A program made the translations under genes and the position numbers. DNA of 64,000 nucleotides from contig JACKQL020000040.1 of the NCBI GenBank assembly GCA_018296165.2, positions 422,909-486,908 of the forward strand, in the 5' to 3' direction. The stretch is from Termitomyces sp. T153 (Eukaryota > Basidiomycota > Agaricomycetes > Agaricales > Lyophyllaceae). Shown piece by piece: positions 34,378 through 46,674 of this stretch (position 1 is its first letter; each line of letters starts with the position of its first letter). A model generated the notes under the pieces. It did no database searches. It was given only the letters and a program-made list of their open reading frames with translations, and had not been told where the DNA came from.

Positions 34378-35962
34378 ATGTCTCAAGGACAAACGATCCC
34401 TTGGCTCCCATTCGACCATGGTTTCAACGGCAATTCGAACGAATCGACTCCTCCAAGTCAGATATATGACCTCGATAGTCCAGAGTGCGTAAGAAATTTT
34501 GATTTGACAGTTCATCATCTCTTATTAGTTGCATACAACAGCCTCGAACATCCGCTGCTTCTTTCTGCACAAGATCTCTCATGTTCTAACGTCTCTTGGG
34601 AAGGGATTGAGGGACTGTTTAGTGGGAGACAAGGGATGCGAGATGAAGGAAATACACTCGACTGGTGAGTTACCGCGATTGAATTAGATTTATTATATCT
34701 GACCCCGTCGAAGGTTTACTCGATCAGAGAATGAGACGCTTTCCTCGCCAGAAAATAACGTTAATCACTTCAAATCCCCCGAACATGTTACCTCCGATGA
34801 TCGCTCGCTTTTCGATCTTTTCAATCAAGAAACTCGGCTTTCTATGACCGCCCTGCATTCCGTTGAATCTTTCTACGATCAGAACAAGCCTCCGTGGGCA
34901 GTAGTTCATACAGAGTTTCAGAACCTCTATGAGGGCTTTCTAGGACACTCCGTTCCGTCTCCATCCGCACACCCGCTCCTTCCTCCTGTAGAAAAACCGA
35001 CACGTTCTGACATCCCATTTCGCGAAGCACTCGAGGGACTGTTGAATGAGGAGGTTCCAATGAAACATGAAGTAGGTACACCTGACTGGTGAGTTGCAAC
35101 GAAATCCGATCGCATATATATGACCAAACCTTATCGAAGGGCTACTGTATCAGGGGATGGAGTACTTGCCTCAGCGCGAAAAGACACGTATCCCTCCGAA
35201 TCTCTCGAACAAGTCATCTCAGAGGATACCTCCCTTTTCGATCAAGAAGCGCCATTCCCTGTGGTCTTCACTCATCCTGTCGAACGTTTTGACAATCAAC
35301 TCGAGCTCTTCGTACCCCATTCAGAGTCAGGAAATTTCCATGAAGGCTTTCGAGAAGCCCCTCTTCCTTACTTCGCACCAAAAACGCAACTCGGCACCGT
35401 TTATACCCAGACATCCCCTCATCCTACCTTTACATTTGATAACTCAAGCCGTCACCCCATCTTCAGGCCTGTACTTCTACCACACCATCAGTTTCGGCCA
35501 GTAGACCTCAACGCTTCACCTTCACCCTCTCTGAATGCTCCACATACTGCCGCTTCGACTTCGACGACAAGAAAACGTCCTAAAGAGGAGTCTGTCGATT
35601 ACGGGGTGCTCTGTGAAAGTGCCCTCAGATGCTTGTGGGCCAACTGCGTGGAGAAAATCGCCCGTGAGGGATGCCTGAGCGATGCAGACTACCAGTCCAG
35701 GGTGCATGACCACCTCAAGTACCACCAAGATGGTTTCACTCAGGATTCGAGTGGTAAATGGCTTTGTAAATGGGAGGGATGTCGGGAAAAACTTGGTAGC
35801 AAGAGAGCTCTCGAACGCCACTTCCTCAGCGGCTCGCATGTCCCGATTAAGTTCTTCTGTCATGAATGCGGAAAGTCTTGGTCACGTCGTAGTACTCGGG
35901 ACATTCACGTCAGAGTTAACCACTCAACCGGAAATGCTGGAAACATAGCAACGGAAGAATGA
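34378..35962 (+). CDS. C2H2 zinc-finger protein ZF2, left-arm copy
   Basis: A three-exon model gives 494 residues: 34378-34664, 34714-35088 and 35140-35962. Introns of 49 and 51 bp start GTGAGT and end TCGAAG, and both split a TGG codon after TG (phase 2). Exon 2 is 375 bp, so it is symmetric. Exons 1 and 2 end alike (EGLFS..DW and EGLLN..DW), and exons 2 and 3 begin alike (SLFD, VExFxDQ, HxE..N..EGF), showing internal exon duplication. Three C2H2 fingers lie at about residues 384-412 (CLWANC..HLKYH), 427-450 (CKWEGC..H..H) and 458-480 (CHECGKSW..HVRVNH). It is paralogous to ZF1, which has the same phase-2 W-splitting intron. It is probably a nuclear transcription regulator and is convergent with the tannase gene. 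Confidence 0.8.
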
Positions 35963-36621
35963 CCTAAGAAGATGTCAAAACAGTAGTATCTATCCAGCGT
36001 ACTCAGACATTGATTTTATATGAGTAAGTAATTTCGTATAGTTTCTTTGTCAACAGAATTGTATATCATTGATATTTGTCTGTTGGTAATTTCATCTAGT
36101 TTCCTTGTTGTATGTTTCGATTAACCCTGTATCGGCATAATGAATAGTTTGTAACTTACAACCAGCTTCTTCTTCCAGTGTCCGTTCAAACAAAATTCCA
36201 AACAAAATTCCAGCAAGGACTCACAATTCAATTGCGACCTTCACGTGGCATTGATTACATAACCCGAGCCAATACCGGGTTAGGCCGTGGACTTAGTCCT
36301 AACAGGCTGTAGATGGGTGGGTAGCGGGAATAAAACGGCGTAGAGTCAAATGCTTGTCCGTGTTCGTCTTGACCGAGGGACGAGAACACAAACCTAAGGA
36401 AATTCTTTGTCGTCGTTCGTCTGAGGAGACTGCGCCACTCAGTCATTCCTCCGATATCCCTACATGTGACTACCGGCCGCACGTTGCATTCGAGGACTGA
36501 CAACTTCGACGTAGACCATTGCTTGTCGAGGATTTATATTAATCATTAGTGCTTTGACTGTATCATTCGCATAACATCAAATTTATACAGACAGCTACAA
36601 TAGCAAGAATAAGTACCGGAG
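35963..36621. other. Intergenic spacer between convergent ZF2 and tannase
   Basis: The spacer is identical by eye to the mirrored 40,060-40,718. A minus-strand 82-codon open stretch (36503-36255) has no recognisable feature and is preserved only because the whole arm is preserved. A duplicated AAACAAAATTCCA lies near 36,188-36,212. Confidence 0.6.
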
Positions 36622-38325
36622 CTAGGTTTCGCAAATGAATACAGAGCCATTGAATACACTCTTCTGTGGATAGCGGCAATGATTTCTTGTCTGACCATTA
36701 GCGCCCGTCCCTGTGATCACATCTGGAGCAATCCCACCCTCTACCCAATCGACGATAGCGAGCAAGACGTTATTCGAGGAGGCGTTCACCACATTAGATG
36801 CTACACCACCTTGACCAAAGGCAGTTGCGCCTGGGCCTCCAATACAGTGGTTCATCCCTGGAATCAGGAAGAGACGGTAAAAGCTATCGAGGGAAGGCAT
36901 GGAGAGCGTTTGTGATATCAAGTTGTACAATCGCTTGGAATTCCCTGAGGGAATGAGCTGAGAAATTCACTCGTAAGTGACATTCTTTGATACTATAGAT
37001 AACCGGTAAAACCTCATCTCTTCGTCCATGATATGTCAGAAACTTCCCGCCACGAGCTTTAAAGGTCGAGAGATCTCCATTGAACGTTTGTATGTCTCCT
37101 GGATTGATCCTGTCTCCGAGCTCGATTGTATTCAAATCAAAGTTCTCAAAATTGAAGCTCGAGTCATTTAAGACTGCGAACCTGAACCAATCCTGTAAAC
37201 AAAGAATCTCAGTTGAACGTGGTATCACATATTATGTTCACGTACATCTGCAATCGGGTGGATTGAACCACTGAAGAATGCTTGCGCATTTCCATCAGCC
37301 TCGGTTCCAGGATCATAGCGCGAAGCGAGCAATTCCCCATTCGTCCCAAACAGAGGCTGGTAGATCTCGTGGAGGGCATCGATCTGGGCACTTGTTAGGC
37401 ACCCAGTCGTTTGACCAGCAGCACACACAATGGCCTCCGGACGGAACTGACAGTCATCAGGCTCTGTGATTATCCCATCCTCTACCCCATCCAACCCGTC
37501 GCATTGCTTGAGCACCTCGGAAGCAATGGTATTCCATAGGTCAGCTGGTATAAAATGTGGATTTCCAGTAGCATCAGGGGCACCCACAAAGCGGCTAATA
37601 ATTGTAGCCCAGCCTAGAAGACTGTTAAAATTGGTTGCTGGCGAACCTGCGACGATTCCGTCGAAGTCTTCTGGGAACTTGAGAGCCTCCTGAGTCCCTT
37701 GACGCCCTCCGGTAGAACAACTGAGATAGTATGACTTGTGATGTGGGCGACCATAATATGCTTCGACAATCTGCTTTCCGATTACAGCTTCGACATGGAT
37801 AGCGCGGAATGCGAAGTCGTTTAGGACTTCAGGATGGTTAAGAAACACTGAGCCACTGTTTCCGTCATGTCCGTTGTTCGATCCGACGGTGGCAAAATGA
37901 AGTGAGGTCCCATAGTCCAGATCGAGATAATCCACGCCTATCAATGTAGTCAAATCGGGTAAATTGCTTCAAAAAATAAGACACTCACAACCACCCAGAC
38001 CTCCGTTTCCCAGTCCAAGAAAGCGGCCAAACCAAGTATCGGGAAGCCATGCCTCTGCATGGACAGCTGATGTCGAAGTGGTGTTAATGACAAACTGGAC
38101 ACGGCACAATGACGAGGAAACAAGGGCCTGCGATTGACATGATCCTGGCGTGGAGACGTTCACAGGACCAGATACATGACCAGCAGAGAGGATTGTAGTG
38201 TTTTCTAGACGGAGGTGAACGAGCTTAGCGCAAGAATCTATCTGAGTATTGTCGTTCTCGGCGGCAACCACTAGCCTGAGAAGCGAGACGAGCACTAATG
38301 AAGTATGGAGCCCTAGAACCAGCAT
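36622..38325 (-). CDS. Tannase/feruloyl esterase family protein A
   Basis: Four exons give 514 residues: 38325-37989, 37937-37246, 37192-37013 and 36957-36622. Introns of 51-55 bp have GT..AG ends, and exon lengths equal those of copy C exactly. An N-terminal signal peptide (MLVLGLHTSLVLVSLLRLVVA) predicts secretion. The family's CS-D-HC triad is present: Ser about 187 in SCSTGGRQG, Asp about 402 in YHGRRD, His about 440 in GMNHC. The usual Gly before the CS pair is Ser here, unlike copy C. The family hydrolyses galloyl or feruloyl esters of plant polyphenols and hemicellulose. The inner breakpoint of the palindrome lies in exon 4 (36,827), so this is the only complete tannase of the palindrome. 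Confidence 0.9.
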
Positions 38326-38639
38326 TGGAAGTTGAACGGAAGCCTAGAGAGACGATCGTCTTTTTAAGTCTTTTTTCATAGGCCACATCTGGACAAATAT
38401 ACAACCAAGGAGTGCTCAAAGTCAAAATTTAACATAAAGGGTCGAATTCTTCGAATGGTTAGTTGGGTTGGACTAACTAACTGCTGACTAATAATCGATA
38501 TATGGACATCAGGATCATCAAGTATTGGTCCGGGACTTGCCATAGGGGCCAGCCGTACTGGCAGATGGTCCTTTTGGAGATGGTAGTGCACTTTGTGTCC
38601 ACATGTGTTCAGTAGAACATTAGGGGCCTTTTGCATGTA
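38326..38639. other. Tannase A upstream region
   Basis: The first 60 bp upstream of the start match the upstream region of copy C (GACGATCGTCT-like and AAGAAAAAGACTT-like segments). Beyond about 38,390 similarity is lost. A minus-strand open stretch at 38636-38376 is unrecognised. Confidence 0.5.
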
Positions 38640-39853
38640 GCTTTCAACTAAGCTTTCTTTTCACAAGCTGAGCCTTTTCTAATTCCATCGTGCTGCTTTT
38701 CCCACTGGGCAAGCTCAACCTTTTCTCTATCCGATCAACACAAGTGTGGCAATCTATATGTTAATGTGCACTAATGACAACATTTGACTCATTGACCTAT
38801 TACATTAATGACTGATCAAAAGGTATGTACATGGAAAATCTGACAACCATTCTGATTTAAGCTTACTGACCTTGTGGAAAATTTCAAGTGAAAACTAACC
38901 CCGAAAGTGTCTTTGATTATGTTCAGGTCAAGGGATCTTACCATAAATGGACAGTTACCATCACCCTCCAAAAATATTTAATGATTTGGCCACTGGACTA
39001 ACTAAACCTCCCCATGTGATTCTCTTATATGCAACCTGCCAATTGTCTGATGGCTTAATGGATTGTATCTGTTGAAATTAGACTTAGGTGACAAATAGCT
39101 CTGAATAATGGTATGCAACATGGTATAGTACAGGTCAATGAAGGATGCAAAGGCCATCTGACCAGACAAAATTATTCGAAGTGAATTATTGTCTTAGGCC
39201 TGGATTGGATCTTAACAAGATATCTCCACTTTTCAAGGGTAAAATATTGTTCTCCAAGGGATTATTTAGTTCTTTGTGTTTGGGAGGTTGATTTTGGCTC
39301 TTGATTTTGGTTCATGAGTTAGGCTCAGGCCTTTTTGTTTCTGTTTGGCTGTTTGACTGTTTGACAGTCACCTTGTTCTTTCTGCATTAGTTCCTGATCC
39401 AATGTATCCTTATCTTTCTTCAATACATGTTCTTTTTTCTAGTCTGAATTCATGGCCTTACTATCAGACAAAATTCAGATTGCTTTTCAGGAATTGGAGC
39501 AAACTGTAGACATTTCACTAGGAACCCAACTAGGTGATACAACTTGCTTATGAGAACAGAGAAGGCTCAGAAGAGGCTCTGTTTGCAATTGTATCAAAAA
39601 GTTTACCAGGTAAGTTATTTATACTCTTTTGATACAATGACACTTATGTATTTCTGTATAGCATGCTCACTGTCATACTCTGCCATTTTCTCTACACGAG
39701 CCACCCCCAAGCTCCCCCATGTCTTGTGTCCTGATACATCAGCCTTCTCCATTTGGAAGTATCTCCAATTTATGCTCCAGGCAAGGATTATGAAATCCAA
39801 AGTTTATTCAATTTATGCTCCAGGCAAGGATTATGAAATCCAAAGTTTAGTCA
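38640..39853. mobile_element. CpG-poor, AT-rich transposon-like remnant in the palindrome spacer
   Basis: This 1.2-kb stretch is AT-rich and almost CpG-free, like the old transposons at the left of the window and unlike the arms on either side. Broken plus-strand coding-like text occurs near 39,440-39,620 (AFQELEQTVDISLGTQLGD, LAYENREGSEEALFAIVSK). I cannot name the family. It occupies the position where the missing part of the right-hand tannase should be. Confidence 0.5.
39766..39851 (+). repeat. 43-bp tandem duplication at the palindrome junction
   Basis: CAATTTATGCTCCAGGCAAG and the following 23 bases occur twice back to back (39766-39808 and 39809-39851). They end two bases before the right arm's homology begins. 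Confidence 0.9.
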
Positions 39854-40059
39854 CAACTGCCTTTGGTCAAGGTGGTGTAGCATCTAATGTGGTGAACGCC
39901 TCCTCGAATAACGTCTTGCTCGCTATCGTCGATTGGGTAGAGGGTGGGATTGCTCCAGATGTGATCACAGGGACGGGCGCTAATGGTCAGACAAGAAATC
40001 ATTGCCGCTATCCACAGAAGAGTGTATTCAATGGCTCTGTATTCATTTGCGAAACCTAG
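39854..40059 (+). pseudogene. Tannase fragment B (last 67 codons)
   Basis: From CAACTGCCTTTGG onward the sequence equals the reverse complement of tannase A exon 4 (TAFGQGGVASNVV..FICET). It lacks everything upstream, including the catalytic Ser, Asp and His. An open frame runs into it from the transposon-like DNA (from 39544), but that fusion has no support as a gene. Confidence 0.9.
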
Positions 40060-40718
40060 CTCCGGTACTTATTCTTGCTATTGTAGCTGTCTGTATAAAT
40101 TTGATGTTATGCGAATGATACAGTCAAAGCACTAATGATTAATATAAATCCTCGACAAGCAATGGTCTACGTCGAAGTTGTCAGTCCTCGAATGCAACGT
40201 GCGGCCGGTAGTCACATGTAGGGATATCGGAGGAATGACTGAGTGGCGCAGTCTCCTCAGACGAACGACGACAAAGAATTTCCTTAGGTTTGTGTTCTCG
40301 TCCCTCGGTCAAGACGAACACGGACAAGCATTTGACTCTACGCCGTTTTATTCCCGCTACCCACCCATCTACAGCCTGTTAGGACTAAGTCCACGGCCTA
40401 ACCCGGTATTGGCTCGGGTTATGTAATCAATGCCACGTGAAGGTCGCAATTGAATTGTGAGTCCTTGCTGGAATTTTGTTTGGAATTTTGTTTGAACGGA
40501 CACTGGAAGAAGAAGCTGGTTGTAAGTTACAAACTATTCATTATGCCGATACAGGGTTAATCGAAACATACAACAAGGAAACTAGATGAAATTACCAACA
40601 GACAAATATCAATGATATACAATTCTGTTGACAAAGAAACTATACGAAATTACTTACTCATATAAAATCAATGTCTGAGTACGCTGGATAGATACTACTG
40701 TTTTGACATCTTCTTAGG
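40060..40718. other. Intergenic spacer, mirror of 35,963-36,621
   Basis: Same content as the left-arm spacer in reverse; no gene recognised. Confidence 0.6.
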
Positions 40719-42303
40719 TCATTCTTCCGTTGCTATGTTTCCAGCATTTCCGGTTGAGTGGTTAACTCTGACGTGAATGTCCCGAGTACTACGACGTGAC
40801 CAAGACTTTCCGCATTCATGACAGAAGAACTTAATCGGGACATGCGAGCCGCTGAGGAAGTGGCGTTCGAGAGCTCTCTTGCTACCAAGTTTTTCCCGAC
40901 ATCCCTCCCATTTACAAAGCCATTTACCACTCGAATCCTGAGTGAAACCATCTTGGTGGTACTTGAGGTGGTCATGCACCCTGGACTGGTAGTCTGCATC
41001 GCTCAGGCATCCCTCACGGGCGATTTTCTCCACGCAGTTGGCCCACAAGCATCTGAGGGCACTTTCACAGAGCACCCCGTAATCGACAGACTCCTCTTTA
41101 GGACGTTTTCTTGTCGTCGAAGTCGAAGCGGCAGTATGTGGAGCATTCAGAGAGGGTGAAGGTGAAGCGTTGAGGTCTACTGGCCGAAACTGATGGTGTG
41201 GTAGAAGTACAGGCCTGAAGATGGGGTGACGGCTTGAGTTATCAAATGTAAAGGTAGGATGAGGGGATGTCTGGGTATAAACGGTGCCGAGTTGCGTTTT
41301 TGGTGCGAAGTAAGGAAGAGGGGCTTCTCGAAAGCCTTCATGGAAATTTCCTGACTCTGAATGGGGTACGAAGAGCTCGAGTTGATTGTCAAAACGTTCG
41401 ACAGGATGAGTGAAGACCACAGGGAATGGCGCTTCTTGATCGAAAAGGGAGGTATCCTCTGAGATGACTTGTTCGAGAGATTCGGAGGGATACGTGTCTT
41501 TTCGCGCTGAGGCAAGTACTCCATCCCCTGATACAGTAGCCCTTCGATAAGGTTTGGTCATATATATGCGATCGGATTTCGTTGCAACTCACCAGTCAGG
41601 TGTACCTACTTCATGTTTCATTGGAACCTCCTCATTCAACAGTCCCTCGAGTGCTTCGCGAAATGGGATGTCAGAACGTGTCGGTTTTTCTACAGGAGGA
41701 AGGAGCGGGTGTGCGGATGGAGACGGAACGGAGTGTCCTAGAAAGCCCTCATAGAGGTTCTGAAACTCTGTATGAACTACTGCCCACGGAGGCTTGTTCT
41801 GATCGTAGAAAGATTCAACGGAATGCAGGGCGGTCATAGAAAGCCGAGTTTCTTGATTGAAAAGATCGAAAAGCGAGCGATCATCGGAGGTAACATGTTC
41901 GGGGGATTTGAAGTGATTAACGTTATTTTCTGGCGAGGAAAGCGTCTCATTCTCTGATCGAGTAAACCTTCGACGGGGTCAGATATAATAAATCTAATTC
42001 AATCGCGGTAACTCACCAGTCGAGTGTATTTCCTTCATCTCGCATCCCTTGTCTCCCACTAAACAGTCCCTCAATCCCTTCCCAAGAGACGTTAGAACAT
42101 GAGAGATCTTGTGCAGAAAGAAGCAGCGGATGTTCGAGGCTGTTGTATGCAACTAATAAGAGATGATAAACTGTCAAATCAAAATTTCTTACGCACTCTG
42201 GACTATCGAGGTCATATATCTGACTTGGAGGAGTCGATTCGTTCGAATTGCCGTTGAAACCATGGTCGAATGGGAGCCAAGGGATCGTTTGTCCTTGAGA
42301 CAT
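40719..42303 (-). CDS. C2H2 zinc-finger protein ZF2, right-arm copy
   Basis: The exons mirror the left copy: 42303-42017, 41967-41593 and 41541-40719, giving 494 residues. The 280 codons at the C-terminal end are identical by eye to the left copy. One substitution was seen in exon 1 (His to Tyr in TVHHLLL/TVYHLLL). All three C2H2 fingers, both phase-2 introns and the duplicated exon are retained. Its 3' neighbour is only the broken tannase fragment B rather than a whole tannase gene. Confidence 0.8.
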
Positions 42304-45300
42304 TTTCAGAAATATGTGAGGTGATAACCAGATAATATATATCCTAACCTTATATATGTATTCCTCCTGGGCATTAGTCTTGTACAGTGTAGGGATCGCC
42401 GACGTGAGAAGCATTGTTAGGGATGAACGGAGATATTCGTGCACAAAGAGGATCGAGTTTGCGGCCAGATAAGTCAGGGTCAGCTCTGGATTCACCTCCC
42501 GCGGCGGCGGCGCTCCATATCGATATACCAGTGGGAAATTGCTGTCTTTCCATCGGCATGCGTGAAGACGAGTCCTTGAGGAAGTTGCATGCTAGACAGC
42601 AATATCTGTCCAACAATTGACAGACTCATCCACGAGACGGCACTACTGAGACTTGGAGCCTGAGTGAAAAAAAAATGACAGACGACAGGCTAGATAAAAC
42701 AAACCAGATTGGTCGAATCGCTCTGAGCAGATCTCTGCTATCATCACGGACCCTGCCCTCTTCAGGAGATGATGTGACAAAGACGTGCCTCTCTCAACTG
42801 CCAGTGAACACAGAACTTGAACAATACCAAAATCCAATATCGGGAGTCGGATGTCTCCGCAAACACGAGGTTCATGCCACCCTAAGAGTTAGGTAATCCA
42901 TTAGACTGAACGTAGACGAGCTGAGCTGAGCTGAGCTGAGCTGAGCATACCCAAATATGGTCATACAGAACCCTGTGGTTGGACCCGCCTCTGAAAGTCT
43001 TCTGTGTAGGGCCTATAACCCTCGAAAGATATGCTACATTGTCTTGTGCTTGGGTTCGATCACACGGTTCTCCGGAATTCCATGGATTACAACAGTGAAA
43101 CTGACACCCTACAGAACCACAAATCAAATTGGGTGCCAATGATGCGGTGGCACGGTATGTGAAGGGGTAAATCTCGGGTCCTATTCACTATCCGTTCAAG
43201 GCACCACTGGATCTAAATCTATAACCCCATTACCACGTCAAAATGCAATAACGAAGTCAATGAATGGAACAGGAAGGAGTCGATCCTGAGACTGCCCCAA
43301 AGTTCGTGTCGAACTTGTTGCGTCTTTGTACTGGTGATACAGAAAGACGTGACTATATCAATGACTAGTTTATTCCACGGACGATAATGTATCTCTGCAA
43401 GCAGTCTATTACGCGCCGGAGATCGCAACATATCACCAATCTATTGGAATACTTTGATCAGATGCTTTCATCGCGGATGACGCGTCCCTACTCCCTGGGT
43501 TCGACTTACAAGAGCTTTGCAGAAAGATATTCAATTTCGCATCTCTCTCAGGCTTTCGGGGAAAGCCATTCAAGTATGACACGTCCTGCCTGTGATACAG
43601 GATTAACATTTCAGTACGCATTCTTTGCCATTTGGATATTTGAAAGGGCAATCTTTGACTCAGTAAGTATAAACATGATGTCGGCGCATTCAAACGATGG
43701 ATACTTTATCGTCAAGAATCTGAAATGTGGCTCAAAGTCTGGTCTAGGCTAGTTCAAGTATATCAAAAATTCCAACGAAACCTTACTTTCGCATAACTCG
43801 AAAGCCGTATGTCATCAGGACAGAGTTCCGTGGCATGGTATCGGAGCCAATACATCCATCCTCTGTCCTATCTATTGTCTACCAGTAGCTTGCGCTGAGG
43901 TTTAATTGAGTATTCACTACTAATATTGAGGTACACGGTCGATGTTTCGAGAACTCAAATTCAATTTATTGGTCTACTTCCGGATTGAATAGGTATAGAT
44001 GTTCTATGTCCTGGAGGTGAGGTTGACAAGAGCTCAATCAGGTACAATATCTGATATCCTTGTGCTCTTTTCTTATCAACGGTGGGTAGCTTTAAACAAA
44101 ACACGTTAATTAGTCGCTGAGTGACGACCCAATTAAAGAAAGCAAACGTTGACTCTGACTCATCCGATGTTCGGGGAACTTGGGTTACCTCGAGGGTTCA
44201 TAAAATGAGTCAAGAGATATTCGCTGACGAAAGGGAAATACGGCCAAAAAATCATCCGCCAGTCCAATAGGACGTTTCAATGCAGAGGTATGTTTCTATA
44301 TAGCAAGACAAACTGAATGCAGGAATTTGTTGGCTTTATAGTGGATGAATTGACAGAGATCTCAGAGTGCCCAGATTTGGTGGCTTTCGAGAACTAGCAA
44401 GTGAGATGTTGAGTAAGAGTTTGAAATCAGCATTTGAGGCAGTTCATGATCTCGAAGCGAGACGTGAGGACGGAAACTTAGCGGGGAAAGAAGCATAGAT
44501 CCCAGGACGTACTAGTAGTGGGGGATAGTACCAGATGGCCTGAATGACAAGAAGCGTACGATTGAGATGATGCGGTGTCTGTATATGTATAGTGGTTTAA
44601 AAAGGCAAGAAGAAATAACAGAAGAATAAAAAGTGCGAGAAATGCGGTTTGAGGGGACAAAATGTCAGACAAATCACACAATCACACAATCACACAAAAG
44701 TTTGTTTCTTATATCTTACGAAGGATTTTGATCAGGATACAATATCGATAATTGTCAGCGAATCATACCTTGTTCTCGGAATTTGGATGGCTTGCAACTT
44801 TGAAAATGTCTAGATTGAATACCGAACATCAGTCTAAACAGCGGATAGTGAACGCGTGGAGCTCACCTTGAGGTACACAACATTTAGAGTCAACAATACC
44901 TCTTTCTGAGTTGGCCAGAGGTCGGAACACAAGAGATAAGAGGCATTGTTGGGTAGCGGTAGCGAACTATCCTACGGAGTTGTATAGTGAGACATACACC
45001 GACAATAAGAAACTGAGAAGACCTCGCATGGCAGATACCAAATGCCCTTGAGTATCAAGATGCATATCCAGATTTTTAGAGCTTGTGTGGCGCATGCCAC
45101 AAGATGCGCCTGTGTTCAGTGGTAGATTTTCCCCTCAATGTGAGGAGAGAATGACTAGAGCAGCATCGTAAGTGAAAGGTCTGAGTGTGTTACGATGGGT
45201 GAGCTGAGGAAGAGGTACGAAGAAGGTCGATGGCCATCGAAGGGTGTTCGTTGGGCCATTATAGGACAGGAATGGTGGATTTTATACAGCCTTAATTCGT

Positions 45301-46674
45301 AGGCGTTTCCAGACCCCAGATTCGGCACAACAAGGAACAAAAATGGATAATTCCTTGATGGAATACGAAAGAACAAAATCGTTCATAGGGTGTGGCAAAA
45401 ATGGCAACTATGATTTAGATATCCTCTCCGGGTCTTGGGATGCAGTAAAGAGTTTACTAGTAGTATTCACCTAGCGAGATTTCGTTGAATGAGCACCAGG
45501 CGGTTCAAGTTCATAACCCTCTGATTCTGGGTAGGTAGCAAGAACACCAACTGGTTGCGATGTGTGGGTCAAGCAGCCGGGCGCATAGTTACCTCAACAT
45601 GTGATTACCGCTGGTCAAAACATGTGGGACCATGCTCGCTTGGATGCTCGCTCAGTCCAGTGCGTTTTGAACTAACGACATAGCATCAATTTATCTCATT
45701 TTGTGTAAAACCCTCAAGAATCTGGAGCATGATGCATTTGTGCATCAAGAAGGATTTGCTTATTGTTCTTTTTGCAAGCAAAAGAAGTCGGAGACGTCTG
45801 AGCCATTCCTTGATTAGTTACTGGATCATATCTACTCAACCTCCAGTTATAGAGAGATGCATGGGAAGCGTAGGGAGTGTAGAATTTCCGAGGCTAAAGA
45901 GGTACGGTCAAGTATAGAAAGCGGCGACAGGCGCGGATGTCGATTGTCGGGGACAGTGTGATTACCTAATTTGCTTGTCGGGGCCGCTCGATCGCGACGA
46001 TCACGATTTCTTTTTGTCTAAACTGATATCTACAATTCTTGGGCCTCTTGTCTCTGGTCTTTGTGGTCCAAACAAGATCCCACTCTTGTACCCTCTATGC
46101 ACACCTCATTCGAACGTCTGCCTTTCTTGACGAAGTGTAGTGTGGAGTCTTGATAACGCCAATGATAACGCCAATGGAGCGGTTGCGTACTGCCCGTCTG
46201 CCCGAAATGAGTATCAACGACGACACCGGCGCTCTGGGTTAGCCTTCCTGCACCAAGCATCGTCCTTCGATTGACTCTATCTCGTGCATTTTATTTTGTA
46301 CCTGTCAGTGGGCAAAATCTGGGACCATCCACAGGGCTGATATCTTTGATCGACGATTTTCCTGGGCCATCCGGATATTGATTTACGAGCGTCCCAGATC
46401 TTGATATCTTTACTGTGGCCTAGACCATTATACCTCTTTGATCCCATTCTCGTGCACTTTCAAGATGGACAATGCACAATCATCGAAAGACATGGGTCAG
46501 AAGTTACCTTGCCTCGTACTTCGCGTGCTCGTTGCAGATCCCGCCAATTACCGTATCGAGCCAATGTTCGGGTCGCTTTGGAGGTCACTCTTTCGCTCAG
46601 CTTTGACTAGAATGTGGCATATAATCTCGTTTTTTGGCGTCTCATTCATAAATTTGTATAGAACCTCGCTCATC
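42304..46674. other. Intergenic region between ZF2 and ZF1, right arm
   Basis: It mirrors 30,050-34,377: the CTCAG microsatellite at about 42,921-42,945, the dispersed repeat at about 43,780-44,250 and the TGTGTGATT microrepeat near 44,675. Compared with the left arm it has small insertions near 45,535 and 46,130-46,180 (a doubled GATAACGCCAATG). No gene recognised. Confidence 0.6.
43780..44250 (-). repeat. Dispersed repeat copy 2, right arm
   Basis: Mirror of 32,430-32,900. Confidence 0.55.

Larger units (their letters stand above)
21040..36827 (+). repeat. Left arm of a giant imperfect palindrome
   Basis: This 15.8-kb arm is the reverse complement of 39,854-56,330. The inner end lies inside tannase exon 4 (position 36,827 pairs with 39,854). 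The outer end lies near 21,040, which pairs with about 56,330. Coordinates of paired features sum to 76,681 from the centre out to about 31,300, 76,724 across ZF1 and about 76,240 across the F-box gene, so indels accumulate outward. The arms carry F-box, decayed remnant, ZF1 and ZF2. Confidence 0.95.

Noticed and set aside
34378..35962. ZF2 as separate small genes (95, 83 and 280 codons)
   Set aside because: Clean GTGAGT..AAG introns of 49 and 51 bp join the pieces in frame with matching phases, so one gene is more likely.
36255..36503. 82-codon open frame between ZF2 and tannase, identical in both arms
   Set aside because: Same reason; it lies in a convergent intergenic spacer with no domain.
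39544..40059. 171-codon open frame ending in tannase sequence
   Set aside because: It is a chance fusion of transposon-like DNA with the last 67 tannase codons; it lacks a signal peptide and all catalytic residues.
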